Source of the DNA: Caballeronia sp. M1242
GTDB lineage: Bacteria > Pseudomonadota > Gammaproteobacteria > Burkholderiales > Burkholderiaceae
Assembly: GCF_017220215.1 (NCBI RefSeq)
Contig: NZ_CP071129.1
Coordinates: forward strand, 682,001 to 746,000
Direction: 5' to 3'
Length of the DNA stretch: 64,000 bases
Part shown: positions 39,741-47,789 of the stretch, one piece after another
Layout of the letters: every line of letters begins with the position of its first letter
How positions within the stretch are numbered: position 1 is the stretch's first letter
The notes under the pieces: model-generated
The model's database searches: none
What the model was told of the DNA's origin: nothing
What the model saw: only the letters and a program-made list of their open reading frames with translations
Program-made: the position numbers and the translations under genes

Positions 39741-40808
39741 CTAGATCATCCCGACGAGATTGTTCACGGCGCGAAGACATTCGGTCACTCGATCCGCATT
39801 GACCTGAATCTGCTGTCCATGAACCGGATAGTGCCCACCAGGCAGTTGCGTTAGCGGCCTGCCGAGATGTGCTGACACTACGCCTGCTGTATTGAAATCT
39901 CGAAGCGCTACGGCATACATCTGCCGGAACTGCTCGACGTTCGTAGCGATAGCTCCGCGGCGCGTGAAATACGACGGGTGAGCTCGATACGCATGGAAGA
40001 GGGCGTCGGCTGTGGCGTCCGAGAGTGCGCTGAACGCTCCCGCAGGACCGCCATATTGCGTCAGGCGGTTGCCGACGATGACGTGAATCTGCGGAATCAC
40101 CATGCCGAACGAGTGAGCCTTGGCCGCGTACGTCCATGATCCGTAAATGGGATGTGGTGGCACTTGCCCGTGAAGGAGGATGAACAGCGCGTTTGTGGCC
40201 ACTCGGGACGAATCGTCCGCGTTGACTGGAACGATTAGCCGATCGCCAGCGGAGATTGCCAATTCGGTGTAAATCGAGAAACTGGGGTTGGTGTCTACAA
40301 ACACTGTCAGATCTTGATCGCCAAGCTCCTTCGCATATGAATCAATCAGCTCTCGAAAAATCAGGTGTACCCATTTCCACGGCTGGATTGCGGGAGTCAG
40401 GGGAGGCGCATTCGCCGCTTGACTTACTGCCGGAGCCATTGGCTCGAGATTGCCGTCGCCGCATAGAAGCACAAGGTTCGGCGGCATAGCAGGGTTAACG
40501 GCGTCGACATCCACGAGAAAGTCGTGCGGGTTCGGCAGGAGGGCGCCGGCACCGCGAGAGATGACTGAACTCATATACCCAACCACAGTACGCGGAACCG
40601 CCTCGGTGCACAACCCGAGCACGTGATTTTCCCCACTCGTGCCTCCACCGAGCAGCATCATGCTCGAGTTAGCCTGTGGGCACAGATCAATTACGAGGAC
40701 TTGCTTATCGGGATGCGCTTCTGCATAACGCGAGGCGATGTGAAACGTGATGGTACTTTTGCCCACCCCGCCCTTGTTGTTCCATACAACATACCTGCTA
40801 ATTGCCAT
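39741..40808 (-). CDS. Lone ParA-family ATPase
   Basis: The 355-residue protein has the deviant Walker A KGGVGKST at 12-19 with the signature Lys12 and Lys17. A Walker A' segment follows (LVIDLCPQANSS, with Cys where DLDPQ is usual), and Walker B is VFVDTNPSF. It is longer than MinD or chromosomal ParA, with an extra C-terminal region (about 270-355). No ParB gene or parS-like repeat was found next to it. It has a GAGAGG ribosome binding site and a TATAAT -10 upstream. Related solitary ParA genes occur on plasmids and genomic islands. A partition or cargo-positioning role is inferred only from the ATPase family. Confidence 0.85.
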   Translation of the reverse strand: MAISRYVVWNNKGGVGKSTITFHIASRYAEAHPDKQVLVIDLCPQANSSMMLLGGGTSGENHVLGLCTEAVPRTVVGYMSSVISRGAGALLPNPHDFLVDVDAVNPAMPPNLVLLCGDGNLEPMAPAVSQAANAPPLTPAIQPWKWVHLIFRELIDSYAKELGDQDLTVFVDTNPSFSIYTELAISAGDRLIVPVNADDSSRVATNALFILLHGQVPPHPIYGSWTYAAKAHSFGMVIPQIHVIVGNRLTQYGGPAGAFSALSDATADALFHAYRAHPSYFTRRGAIATNVEQFRQMYAVALRDFNTAGVVSAHLGRPLTQLPGGHYPVHGQQIQVNADRVTECLRAVNNLVGMI

Positions 40809-40834
40809 GCCCTCTCCTGTTTGTTCGCTGTCTA

Positions 40835-40840
40835 ATTATA
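40835..40840 (-). promoter_or_regulatory. -10 element of the parA promoter
   Basis: A perfect TATAAT on the minus strand lies 27 bases before the start codon, within an AT-rich patch. No good -35 was seen at standard spacing. Confidence 0.45.
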
Positions 40841-41576
40841 TTCGTGAAAAAGGAATCTTCATTGGAAAGCTTGCGCGAAGTTGTCTCTCTAAGCCGCGTC
40901 GTACGGGAGGCGCTTGTCGCGTCAGGTGTAGCTGACTATTGAAGAACAGTCGTTCTGCGCATTCAAGCCCGTGCAAACTAAGTTCTCACGTCACTACGGC
41001 TATCGATAGGCGCCGTTATCGAGTAGACCGGATCGACTCCAATATCGCCGCCGTGGAAATGAGATGAACGGTCGTCTGGCGGCTGCAACGGCCGAAAGTT
41101 TGCGGACGCTTCGGCATGGCGCGTTGAACTTGGACAACAACCCTGAGCCAAACACTCAACTGCTGGGGAAAGGAGCCTAGTCCCCCTTCTTCAGCACGGG
41201 CGTTGCGCCTTAGCTCCGCTTATGACTTTCGATGCGTACGCGTTTAGGGCATCTCGCGCCGCTGGTGGCTAGCGTCGCGCGCGGTTTGCAGCATAGGCCC
41301 CATATCGGAGATGCACTGATAAAGCCGTCGATGCCGCCGAGGACATGCTCGCCTCGCTCAAGTCCTCGTCGCAACGAGCTTTTTCCGCCTCTGATTTACA
41401 CGTCGCCACCGTCGCTCGCGGAGCGGAAATCAGCATCCGATAACAGTTCGGCCGCTAGTCATAAGCGAATACTTCACGCGTGAAGGTGCATGAAAGAGAA
41501 CAGTACGGCGTAAGCTTGTCGGGCGGCAAGTTGCGCAGTTAGGCGCGATGAAATGAGACGAGAAAAGACGAATGTC
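40841..41576. other. Gene-poor stretch between parA and tRNA-Ser(TGA)
   Basis: About 740 bases without a convincing gene. A 38-codon plus-strand frame at 41064-41180 (MNGRLAAATAESLRTLRHG...) is open but has only a weak ribosome binding site and no recognised relatives. I searched by eye for a copy of the tRNA 3' end, an integrase or transposase remnant and found none. Base composition is more mixed than in neighbouring core genes. Confidence 0.4.
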
Positions 41577-41666
41577 TGGCGGAGGCGGTGAGATTCGAAC
41601 TCACGGAAGGATCGCTCCTTCGCCGGTTTTCAAGACCGGTGCCTTAAACCGCTCGGCCACACCTCC
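41577..41666 (-). tRNA. tRNA-Ser (anticodon TGA)
   Basis: A 90-base gene with acceptor stem GGAGGTG/CGCCTCC (one G-T pair), anticodon loop CTTGAAA, a long variable arm (AAGGAGCGATCCTT), a TTCGAATCT T-loop and encoded CCA. It reads UCA and related codons. Its 3' end faces the ParA islet, the usual side for integrated elements. A TACAAT -10-like element lies at 41684-41679. Confidence 0.97.
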
Positions 41667-41710
41667 AGCAAGGCGCGTATTGTAGCGCAACTCGTCGGCG
41701 TCGAGCGACC

Positions 41711-42934
41711 TCAGCCTTCGAGCGTGCGCGTCGCCTTGAGCGCGGGAAAAAGCCTCATCCACAGAAGCGCGACGATGATCGTCCCCAATCCGCCGATGAG
41801 CACCGCCGGCACCGCGCCGAACAGTCCCGCCGTCATGCCCGATTCGAATTCGCCAAGCTGATTCGACGTGCCGATAAAGAGCGAGTTGATCGCGCCGACG
41901 CGACCGCGCATCTCGTCCGGCGTCTGCAACTGCACGAGCGACATGCGCACGACCACGCTGATCACATCGGATGCGCCGAGCGCCGCCAGCGCAATCAGCG
42001 AAAGATAAACGTTGCGCGAGAGCCCGAACACGATCGTCGCGATGCCGAACGCAATCACGCCGGCAAAGAGCGCCGTGCCCGCGCGCCGTCGCAGCGGAAA
42101 ATGCGCGAGCCAGATCGACCCGCAGAGCGCGCCCACGGCCGGCGCCGCGCGCAGAATGCCGAGTCCCCACGGGCCCGTATGCAGGATGTCGCGCGCGAAG
42201 ACCGGCAACAGCGCCGTCGCGCCGCCGAGCAGCACGGCGAACAGATCGAGCGAAAGCGCGCCGAGAATCACCGGCTTGCTGCGAATGAAGCCGATGCCCG
42301 AGAACAGCGCCTCGAAGGACAACGGCGCGCGCACACGCACGGCGTTCTCGATCTTGATCGCGCCGACCGCGCACGCGGCAACGAGAAACGCCACGCACAC
42401 CGCGCCGTACACCGTCAGCGCGCCCAGGCCGTAGAGCAGGCCGCCCATTGCGGGGCCGAGGATCTGCGCAGTCTGGTTCGCGGACGTCGACCAGGCGCTC
42501 GCGTGCTGCAACTGGTTTCGCGCGACGAGGTTCGGCAAGAGCGCCGCCATCGACGGCGATTCGAATGCGCGCGCCGCGCCCGTGATCGCGGCGATCGCGT
42601 AGATCGGGCCGGCGTGATTCCAGCCGCGCCATGCGTAAAGACACAGCATGAGCGCCGCGACGCTCTCGACCGTCTGACAGACATACGCAATCGTGCGGCG
42701 GTCATAGCGATCCGCGACGTGGCCGACGACGAGCGTCAGCACGAACATCGGCAGGAACTGCGCGAGGCCGACGAGACCGAGCGCGAACGCGCTGTGCGTG
42801 ATCGAATAGACTTGCCAGCCGATGGCGACCGACATCATCTGAAACGCGACGGACGACATCACGCGCGCCGTCCAGAAAAGCGCGAACGGGCGATGCCGCA
42901 TGATCGAGCCCGGCGCCATCGTCGGTGCGCTCAT
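41711..42934 (-). CDS. MFS transporter (enterobactin-exporter/EntS-like group)
   Basis: The 407-residue protein has twelve membrane spans in the MFS_3-type arrangement. It begins with FALFWTARVMSSVAFQMMSV, has the loop GHVADRYDRRTI, and the second-half segment VQLQTPDEMRGRVGAINSLF characteristic of this exporter group. These proteins usually export siderophores, drugs or other small molecules; the substrate is unknown. Its start overlaps the hemW stop by four bases (ATGA), so it is the last gene of rph-rdgB-hemW-MFS. Confidence 0.88.
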   Translation of the reverse strand: MSAPTMAPGSIMRHRPFALFWTARVMSSVAFQMMSVAIGWQVYSITHSAFALGLVGLAQFLPMFVLTLVVGHVADRYDRRTIAYVCQTVESVAALMLCLYAWRGWNHAGPIYAIAAITGAARAFESPSMAALLPNLVARNQLQHASAWSTSANQTAQILGPAMGGLLYGLGALTVYGAVCVAFLVAACAVGAIKIENAVRVRAPLSFEALFSGIGFIRSKPVILGALSLDLFAVLLGGATALLPVFARDILHTGPWGLGILRAAPAVGALCGSIWLAHFPLRRRAGTALFAGVIAFGIATIVFGLSRNVYLSLIALAALGASDVISVVVRMSLVQLQTPDEMRGRVGAINSLFIGTSNQLGEFESGMTAGLFGAVPAVLIGGLGTIIVALLWMRLFPALKATRTLEG

Positions 42935-44154
42935 CGTGTCGAATCGTCCAGAAAGAGCTCTTGCAGATCGTTGAGGAAGCGTTGGCCGCGCTCGGTCGGC
43001 GCAATGCGCTCGAAATTCCGCGTGATGAGGCCGCGCTTTTCCGCTTCCACGAGCGCCGGCTCGATCGCCGAGAGCGCGAGTCCCGTGCGCTCGACGAACG
43101 CATGCACAGGAAAGCCTTCGACCAGCCGCAGCGTGTTCAGCATGAACTCGAACGGCAGATCGCGCGGGCCGACTTCGCGCTCTTCCTGGATCGCGCTTTC
43201 CGTGGGCGACAGCGCGTGATCCATGTACGTCGCCGGATGCTTGAAGCGCGCCTGCCGCACGATCTTCGACGGAAACGACAGCTTCGTGTGCGCGCCCGCG
43301 CCGATGCCGAGGTAATCGCCGAAGCGCCAGTAGTTGAGATTGTGGCGGCTCTGCCGATGCGGCTTCGCATACGCCGACACTTCGTAGCGCTCGTAGCCGG
43401 CATCGCGCGTGCGCTCGTGTATCCAGTCCTGCATGTCGGCGGCGGCATCGTCGTCGGGCAGGGCCGGCGGGTATTTGGCGAAGAGCGTGTTCGGCTCCAT
43501 CGTCAGGTGATACAGCGACAAATGCGGCGGCGCGAACGCAATCGCAGTCTCGATATCGCGCCGGCATTCGTCGAGCGACTGCTGCGGCAGCGCGAACATC
43601 AGGTCGAGATTGAAGTTGTCAAAGTGCTTCGCCGCGATCTCGACAGCGCGCTGAGCCTGCGTCGCGTCATGGATACGGCCGAGCGCCTTCAGATGCGCCT
43701 CGTTGAAGCTCTGAATGCCGATCGACAGCCGGTTCACGCCGCTCGCGCGGAACGACGCGAACTTCGCCGCTTCGAACGTGCCGGGATTCGCTTCGAGCGT
43801 GATTTCGGCGTCGGCGTCGATGGGCAAGAGCGCGCGCGCGTCCGAGAGCAGCCGGTCGAGGCCCTTGGCCGACAACAGCGACGGCGTGCCCCCGCCGATA
43901 AAGATGGTATGCACGTGCCGTCCCCAGACGAGCGGCAACGCGCGTTCGAGGTCGGCGCGCAATGCGTCGAGATAGCGTTCTTCGGGGAACGTATCGTCCT
44001 TCCACTCGTGCGAGTTGAAGTCGCAATACGGACACTTGCGCACGCACCACGGGAAATGCACGTACAGCGAAAGCGGCGGCAGCGACGTCAGCCGGATGCT
44101 TCCGGGCGACGTGAACGCCTGCACGATGTTGATCGTCTTCGGTCCGCTGCTCAC
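42931..44154 (-). CDS. hemW: Radical SAM haem chaperone HemW
   Basis: The 407-residue protein carries the radical SAM cluster motif CVRKCPYCDF (three cysteines), the SAM-binding GGGTPS and the HNLNYW segment that marks HemW and true HemN relatives. HemW lacks the extra N-terminal features of HemN and inserts haem into target enzymes such as nitrate reductase. These proteins are often labelled coproporphyrinogen oxidase. Four-base overlaps with rdgB upstream and the MFS gene downstream show tight coupling. Confidence 0.9.
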   Translation of the reverse strand: MSSGPKTINIVQAFTSPGSIRLTSLPPLSLYVHFPWCVRKCPYCDFNSHEWKDDTFPEERYLDALRADLERALPLVWGRHVHTIFIGGGTPSLLSAKGLDRLLSDARALLPIDADAEITLEANPGTFEAAKFASFRASGVNRLSIGIQSFNEAHLKALGRIHDATQAQRAVEIAAKHFDNFNLDLMFALPQQSLDECRRDIETAIAFAPPHLSLYHLTMEPNTLFAKYPPALPDDDAAADMQDWIHERTRDAGYERYEVSAYAKPHRQSRHNLNYWRFGDYLGIGAGAHTKLSFPSKIVRQARFKHPATYMDHALSPTESAIQEEREVGPRDLPFEFMLNTLRLVEGFPVHAFVERTGLALSAIEPALVEAEKRGLITRNFERIAPTERGQRFLNDLQELFLDDSTR

Positions 44155-44780
44155 GCGAGTTCCTTCAGTCGTTGCAGCAAGTCGCGCAATGCAAGCGCCC
44201 GATGGCTCACCGCGTTCTTGCGCGCGGGGTCCAGTTCGGCGGCGGTCGCGCCGAGCGCCGGCAGAAAGAAGTACGGGTCGTAGCCGAAGCCGTGCGCGCC
44301 GCGCGGCGTGTCGATCACTTCGCCGTGCCAGCGGCCTTCCGCGATGAGCGGCTCGGGGTCTTCCGCGTGACGCACGAGCACGAGCACGCAGAAGTAATAC
44401 GCGCGGCGGTCCGCTTCGTTCGCGAGATCGGCGACGAGCCGCGCGTTGTTCGCGGCATCGCTTTTTTCGCCGCCGTGCTTCATCGCGTAGCGCGCCGAGT
44501 GCACGCCGGGCGCGCCGTTCAGCGCGCGCACGCAGAGGCCGGAATCGTCGGCGAGCGCAGGCAGGCCGGTCAACGCCGACGCGTGACGCGCCTTCGCAAG
44601 CGCGTTTTCGACGAACGTCGGATGCGGCTCTTCGGCTTCCGGCACGCCGAGTTCGCCCTGCGCGATCAGTTCGATGCCCGCGGCATTCAGAAGTGACGCG
44701 AACTCGCGCAGCTTGCCCGCGTTGTTCGACGCGAGCACGACGCGGCCGATGCCATGCCCGATGCCATGTGAATCAGACAC
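44151..44780 (-). CDS. rdgB: Non-canonical purine NTP pyrophosphatase (RdgB/HAM1)
   Basis: The 209-residue enzyme hydrolyses XTP, ITP and dITP to keep deaminated bases out of nucleic acids. It has [13 protein letters not shown] at about 15-27, the [23 protein letters not shown] region with catalytic acids, and GFGYDPYF near residue 160. An N-terminal Gly/His repeat (HGIGHGIG) extends the protein slightly. The start overlaps the rph stop by eight bases. Confidence 0.96.
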   Translation of the reverse strand: MSDSHGIGHGIGRVVLASNNAGKLREFASLLNAAGIELIAQGELGVPEAEEPHPTFVENALAKARHASALTGLPALADDSGLCVRALNGAPGVHSARYAMKHGGEKSDAANNARLVADLANEADRRAYYFCVLVLVRHAEDPEPLIAEGRWHGEVIDTPRGAHGFGYDPYFFLPALGATAAELDPARKNAVSHRALALRDLLQRLKELA

Positions 44781-45531
44781 CTTCGATCTCCAGCGCGGCC
44801 TTTTGCTTCGCGATCAGCGCCTTGATGCCGCTGTCGGCGAGATCGAGCAGCGCGTTCATCTCGTCGCGCGAGAACGGCGCGCCTTCGGCCGTCCCCTGTA
44901 CTTCGACGAAGCCGCCCGCGCCGGTCATCACGACGTTCATGTCGGTATCGCACTGTGAGTCTTCCTCGTAGTCCAGGTCGAGCACGGGCGAGCCGTCGAA
45001 GATGCCGACCGAAATGGCCGCGACGAAATCCTTCACCGGCGATTGCGCGATGCGTCCGCTCGCGAGCAGCTTCGTCACGGCATCGTGCGCGGCGACGAAC
45101 GCGCCCGTGATGCTCGCGGTGCGCGTGCCGCCGTCGGCCTGAATCACGTCGCAGTCGAGATGCAGCGTGCGCGGGCCCAGCACGTTCAGATCGAACACGG
45201 AACGCAGCGCCCGGCCGATCAGCCGTTGAATCTCCTGCGTGCGGCCGGTCTGCTTGCCGCGCGCGGCTTCGCGGTCGCTGCGCGTGTGCGTCGCGCGCGG
45301 CAGCATGCCGTATTCGGCGGTGAGCCAGCCTTGCTCGCGTCCGGTGAGAAACGCCGGCACGCGTTCGGCGATGCTCGCCGTGCAGATTACTTTCGTATCG
45401 CCGAACTCGACGAGCACCGATCCTTCCGCGTGCTTCGTGTAATGCCGCGTGATGCGCACGTCGCGCAACTGGCTCGCGCGGCGGCCGCTCGGGCGGGCAA
45501 TGGAAGGCTTGAGCAGGGGAGAGTCGGTCAT
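44773..45531 (-). CDS. rph: Ribonuclease PH
   Basis: The 252-residue phosphorolytic 3'-5' exoribonuclease trims tRNA precursors. The family motifs are [13 protein letters not shown] near the start, [38 protein letters not shown] for phosphate and RNA binding, and [19 protein letters not shown]. It is about 14 residues longer than the usual 238 because of the N-terminal [12 protein letters not shown]. It heads the minus-strand operon rph-rdgB-hemW-MFS. Confidence 0.96.
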   Translation of the reverse strand: MTDSPLLKPSIARPSGRRASQLRDVRITRHYTKHAEGSVLVEFGDTKVICTASIAERVPAFLTGREQGWLTAEYGMLPRATHTRSDREAARGKQTGRTQEIQRLIGRALRSVFDLNVLGPRTLHLDCDVIQADGGTRTASITGAFVAAHDAVTKLLASGRIAQSPVKDFVAAISVGIFDGSPVLDLDYEEDSQCDTDMNVVMTGAGGFVEVQGTAEGAPFSRDEMNALLDLADSGIKALIAKQKAALEIEGV

Positions 45532-45797
45532 GGTGAGCGAGGAAAGAAAGAGTCGGGCGCGATTCGAATGTCCGGTGCGCCAGGTGGTGCGATTTTATCG
45601 TCAATCACCGGGCGGCGTTGCCGGTCGCGGAATGCGCGGCGCGCGTTCGGGCGGACGGCGCGCGCGGTAAAAATGGGATAATGCGGGTTCATCGCCCGGC
45701 GGCCAAACGCGTGCCAATCCCAGCGCACCTTCATTCGCGCCGGGCGTTTCGTTGAACCGGCCTTCGGCAAGCGAAGGCGCACATCGCGAGACGTACC

Positions 45798-46727
45798 ATG
45801 ATCTACAGCATGACAGGCTATGCCAGCGCGACGCGCGAAGTCGCAGCGGACGGCGCGGGCGGCGCAGGCGTCGGGGTATCGGTGGAATTGCGCACGGTGA
45901 ATTCGCGCTTTCTCGACCTGAACTTCCGCATGCCCGAAGACGTGCGCGCCACCGAGCCGCAAATGCGCGAAATGCTGATGACGAAGCTCTCGCGCGGCAA
46001 GGTCGATATTCGCATCAACCTGAATCGCGTCGAGCAGACGGCCAATGCCGGCGCGCTCAATCGCGACGCGCTCACGCAACTCGCCACGCTGGAGCGCGCG
46101 GTGCTCGACGTCTTTCCGGATGCCGAACGCATGCGTACCGGCGAAATCCTGCGCTGGCCGGGCGTGCTCGCGGAAAGCTCCGTCTCGCAGGACACGCTGC
46201 GCGAAGCGGTGCTCGCGTGCGCCAAGCAGGCGATCGCGGATCTCATCGAAGTCCGCGCGCGCGAAGGCGCGGCGCTCGCCAATGTCCTCATCAACAACGT
46301 GACGGAGATGGAAGCGATCGTCGCGCGCATCACGCCGCTCGTGCCCGAACTGATCGCGAAGCATCAGCAGAAGATCGTCGAGCGCCTGCAGGACGCGCTC
46401 GGCATCGCGACGTCGGACAACGCCACGACGACGAGCGTGCCGCGCGATGAAATCGCCGAGCGCATTCGTCAGGAAGTGACGATGTACGGCATTCGCATCG
46501 ACATCGCGGAAGAGTTGCAGCGCTTGAGCGCGCATCTCACGGAAACGCGCCACGTGCTGCAAAAGGGTGGCAAGGTCGGCAAGCGGCTCGACTTCATGAT
46601 GCAGGAGCTCAATCGTGAAGCGAACACGCTCGGCTCGAAGGCGGCTGCCAAGGAACTCGCGGATGCGTCGATGACGCTGAAGCTGCTCATCGAACAGATG
46701 CGCGAACAAGTACAGAATCTGGAGTAA
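45798..46727 (+). CDS. yicC: YicC-family endoribonuclease
   Basis: The 309-residue protein matches YicC from MIYSMTGYASATRE through the conserved ELRTVNSRFLDLNFRMPE to the C-terminal GKRLDFMMQELNREANTLGSK. YicC has been described as an RNase acting on certain sRNAs and mRNAs. It is followed after nine bases by gmk. A 7-bp hairpin (GCCTTCG/CGAAGGC at 45760-45778) lies in its leader, 20 bases before the start. Confidence 0.94.
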   Translation: MIYSMTGYASATREVAADGAGGAGVGVSVELRTVNSRFLDLNFRMPEDVRATEPQMREMLMTKLSRGKVDIRINLNRVEQTANAGALNRDALTQLATLERAVLDVFPDAERMRTGEILRWPGVLAESSVSQDTLREAVLACAKQAIADLIEVRAREGAALANVLINNVTEMEAIVARITPLVPELIAKHQQKIVERLQDALGIATSDNATTTSVPRDEIAERIRQEVTMYGIRIDIAEELQRLSAHLTETRHVLQKGGKVGKRLDFMMQELNREANTLGSKAAAKELADASMTLKLLIEQMREQVQNLE

Positions 46728-46736
46728 CGCTCGATC

Positions 46737-47411
46737 ATGCCGAACACCACGCACCGCTCGCATAGCACGTACACGGGCATTTATCCCGGCAACCTGTTCA
46801 TGGTCGTCGCGCCGTCGGGGGCGGGCAAGTCCACGCTCGTGAACGCGCTGCTCGCGCAGGACCCGGCCATTCGCCTGTCCGTCTCGTACACGACGCGCGA
46901 CCCGCGCCCGGCCGAGACCAACGGCGTGCAGTATCACTTCGTGTCCGTCGACGAATTCATGGAGCGGCACGACAAGGGCGAGTTTCTGGAAAGCGCGGAA
47001 GTGCACGGCAACTACTACGCGACCTCGCGCCTGTGGATCGAGGACCAGATGAAAATGGGCCACGACGTGCTGCTCGAAATCGACTGGCAGGGCGCGCAGC
47101 AGGTCAAGAAACGCTTTCGCAATGCGGTCGAGATTTTCATTCTGCCGCCTTCGCTGGATGCGCTCGAAGACCGCCTGAAGAAGCGCGGCCAGGACGCGCC
47201 CAACGTGATCGTGCGGCGGCTGCTCGCGGCAGGCAGCGAGATGGCGCACGCGTCGGAAGCGGAGTATGTCGTGATCAACGAGAATTTCGATCGCGCGCTC
47301 AACGAACTGCGCTGTCTGGTTGCCGCTACGCGCCTGCGCTTCACCTCGCAATACGCGCGTCACACGCAGCTTTTCGTCGAGCTCGGCATTCATCCCACGC
47401 ACCCGCAATGA
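46737..47411 (+). CDS. gmk: Guanylate kinase
   Basis: The 224-residue enzyme phosphorylates GMP to GDP. The P-loop APSGAGKST is at 25-33, followed by [13 protein letters not shown] and the GMP-binding Tyr/Glu segment [14 protein letters not shown]. The C-terminus is standard. It supplies guanine nucleotides in the same cluster as rpoZ and spoT, a conserved arrangement linking GTP supply with (p)ppGpp control. Confidence 0.97.
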   Translation: MPNTTHRSHSTYTGIYPGNLFMVVAPSGAGKSTLVNALLAQDPAIRLSVSYTTRDPRPAETNGVQYHFVSVDEFMERHDKGEFLESAEVHGNYYATSRLWIEDQMKMGHDVLLEIDWQGAQQVKKRFRNAVEIFILPPSLDALEDRLKKRGQDAPNVIVRRLLAAGSEMAHASEAEYVVINENFDRALNELRCLVAATRLRFTSQYARHTQLFVELGIHPTHPQ

Positions 47412-47480
47412 CGCGAGCGGTGGCCGAGTCGTATCGGTCACATAAGGTAGAATAAAACCCACATCGAGAAGGATACAAAC

Positions 47481-47684
47481 ATGGCCCGCATCACTGTCGA
47501 AGACTGCCTGAAACAAATTCCGAACCGCTTCGAGCTCGCGCTCGCGGCAACGTATCGCGCGCGTCAGCTCGCGCAAGGACACACCCCGAAGATCGAAAGC
47601 CGCGACAAGCCGACCGTCGTCGCGCTGCGCGAAATCGCAGCGGGGCAGGTGGGCGTCGAAATGCTGAAGAAAGTGCCCGTCTGA
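47481..47684 (+). CDS. rpoZ: RNA polymerase omega subunit
   Basis: The 67-residue protein has the conserved [20 protein letters not shown] start and the ATYRARQL helix that clamps the beta' C-terminus. In many proteobacteria omega also forms part of a (p)ppGpp binding site, fitting its position upstream of spoT. A possible promoter with TAGAAT lies 30-35 bases upstream. A GCCCGT/ACGGGC hairpin at the stop codon may attenuate read-through. Confidence 0.97.
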
Positions 47685-47789
47685 CGGGCGGTTCTTTCGA
47701 CCTCTTTCACCCGTTTCATCGGTTTCACTTTTTGCAAACCCGGCGCAACTGATGGATAAGCGGCGCGTCAGACGAACACGGAGGCGAAC

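Noticed and set aside
39391..40137. A 248-codon minus-strand frame overlapping parA
   Set aside because: Its first two thirds lie inside parA in another frame. Only the last part may be remnant coding sequence, reported separately as a possible decayed gene.
42931..44154. Coproporphyrinogen III oxidase HemN
   Set aside because: The HNLNYW pattern, the length and the rph-rdgB context fit HemW better.
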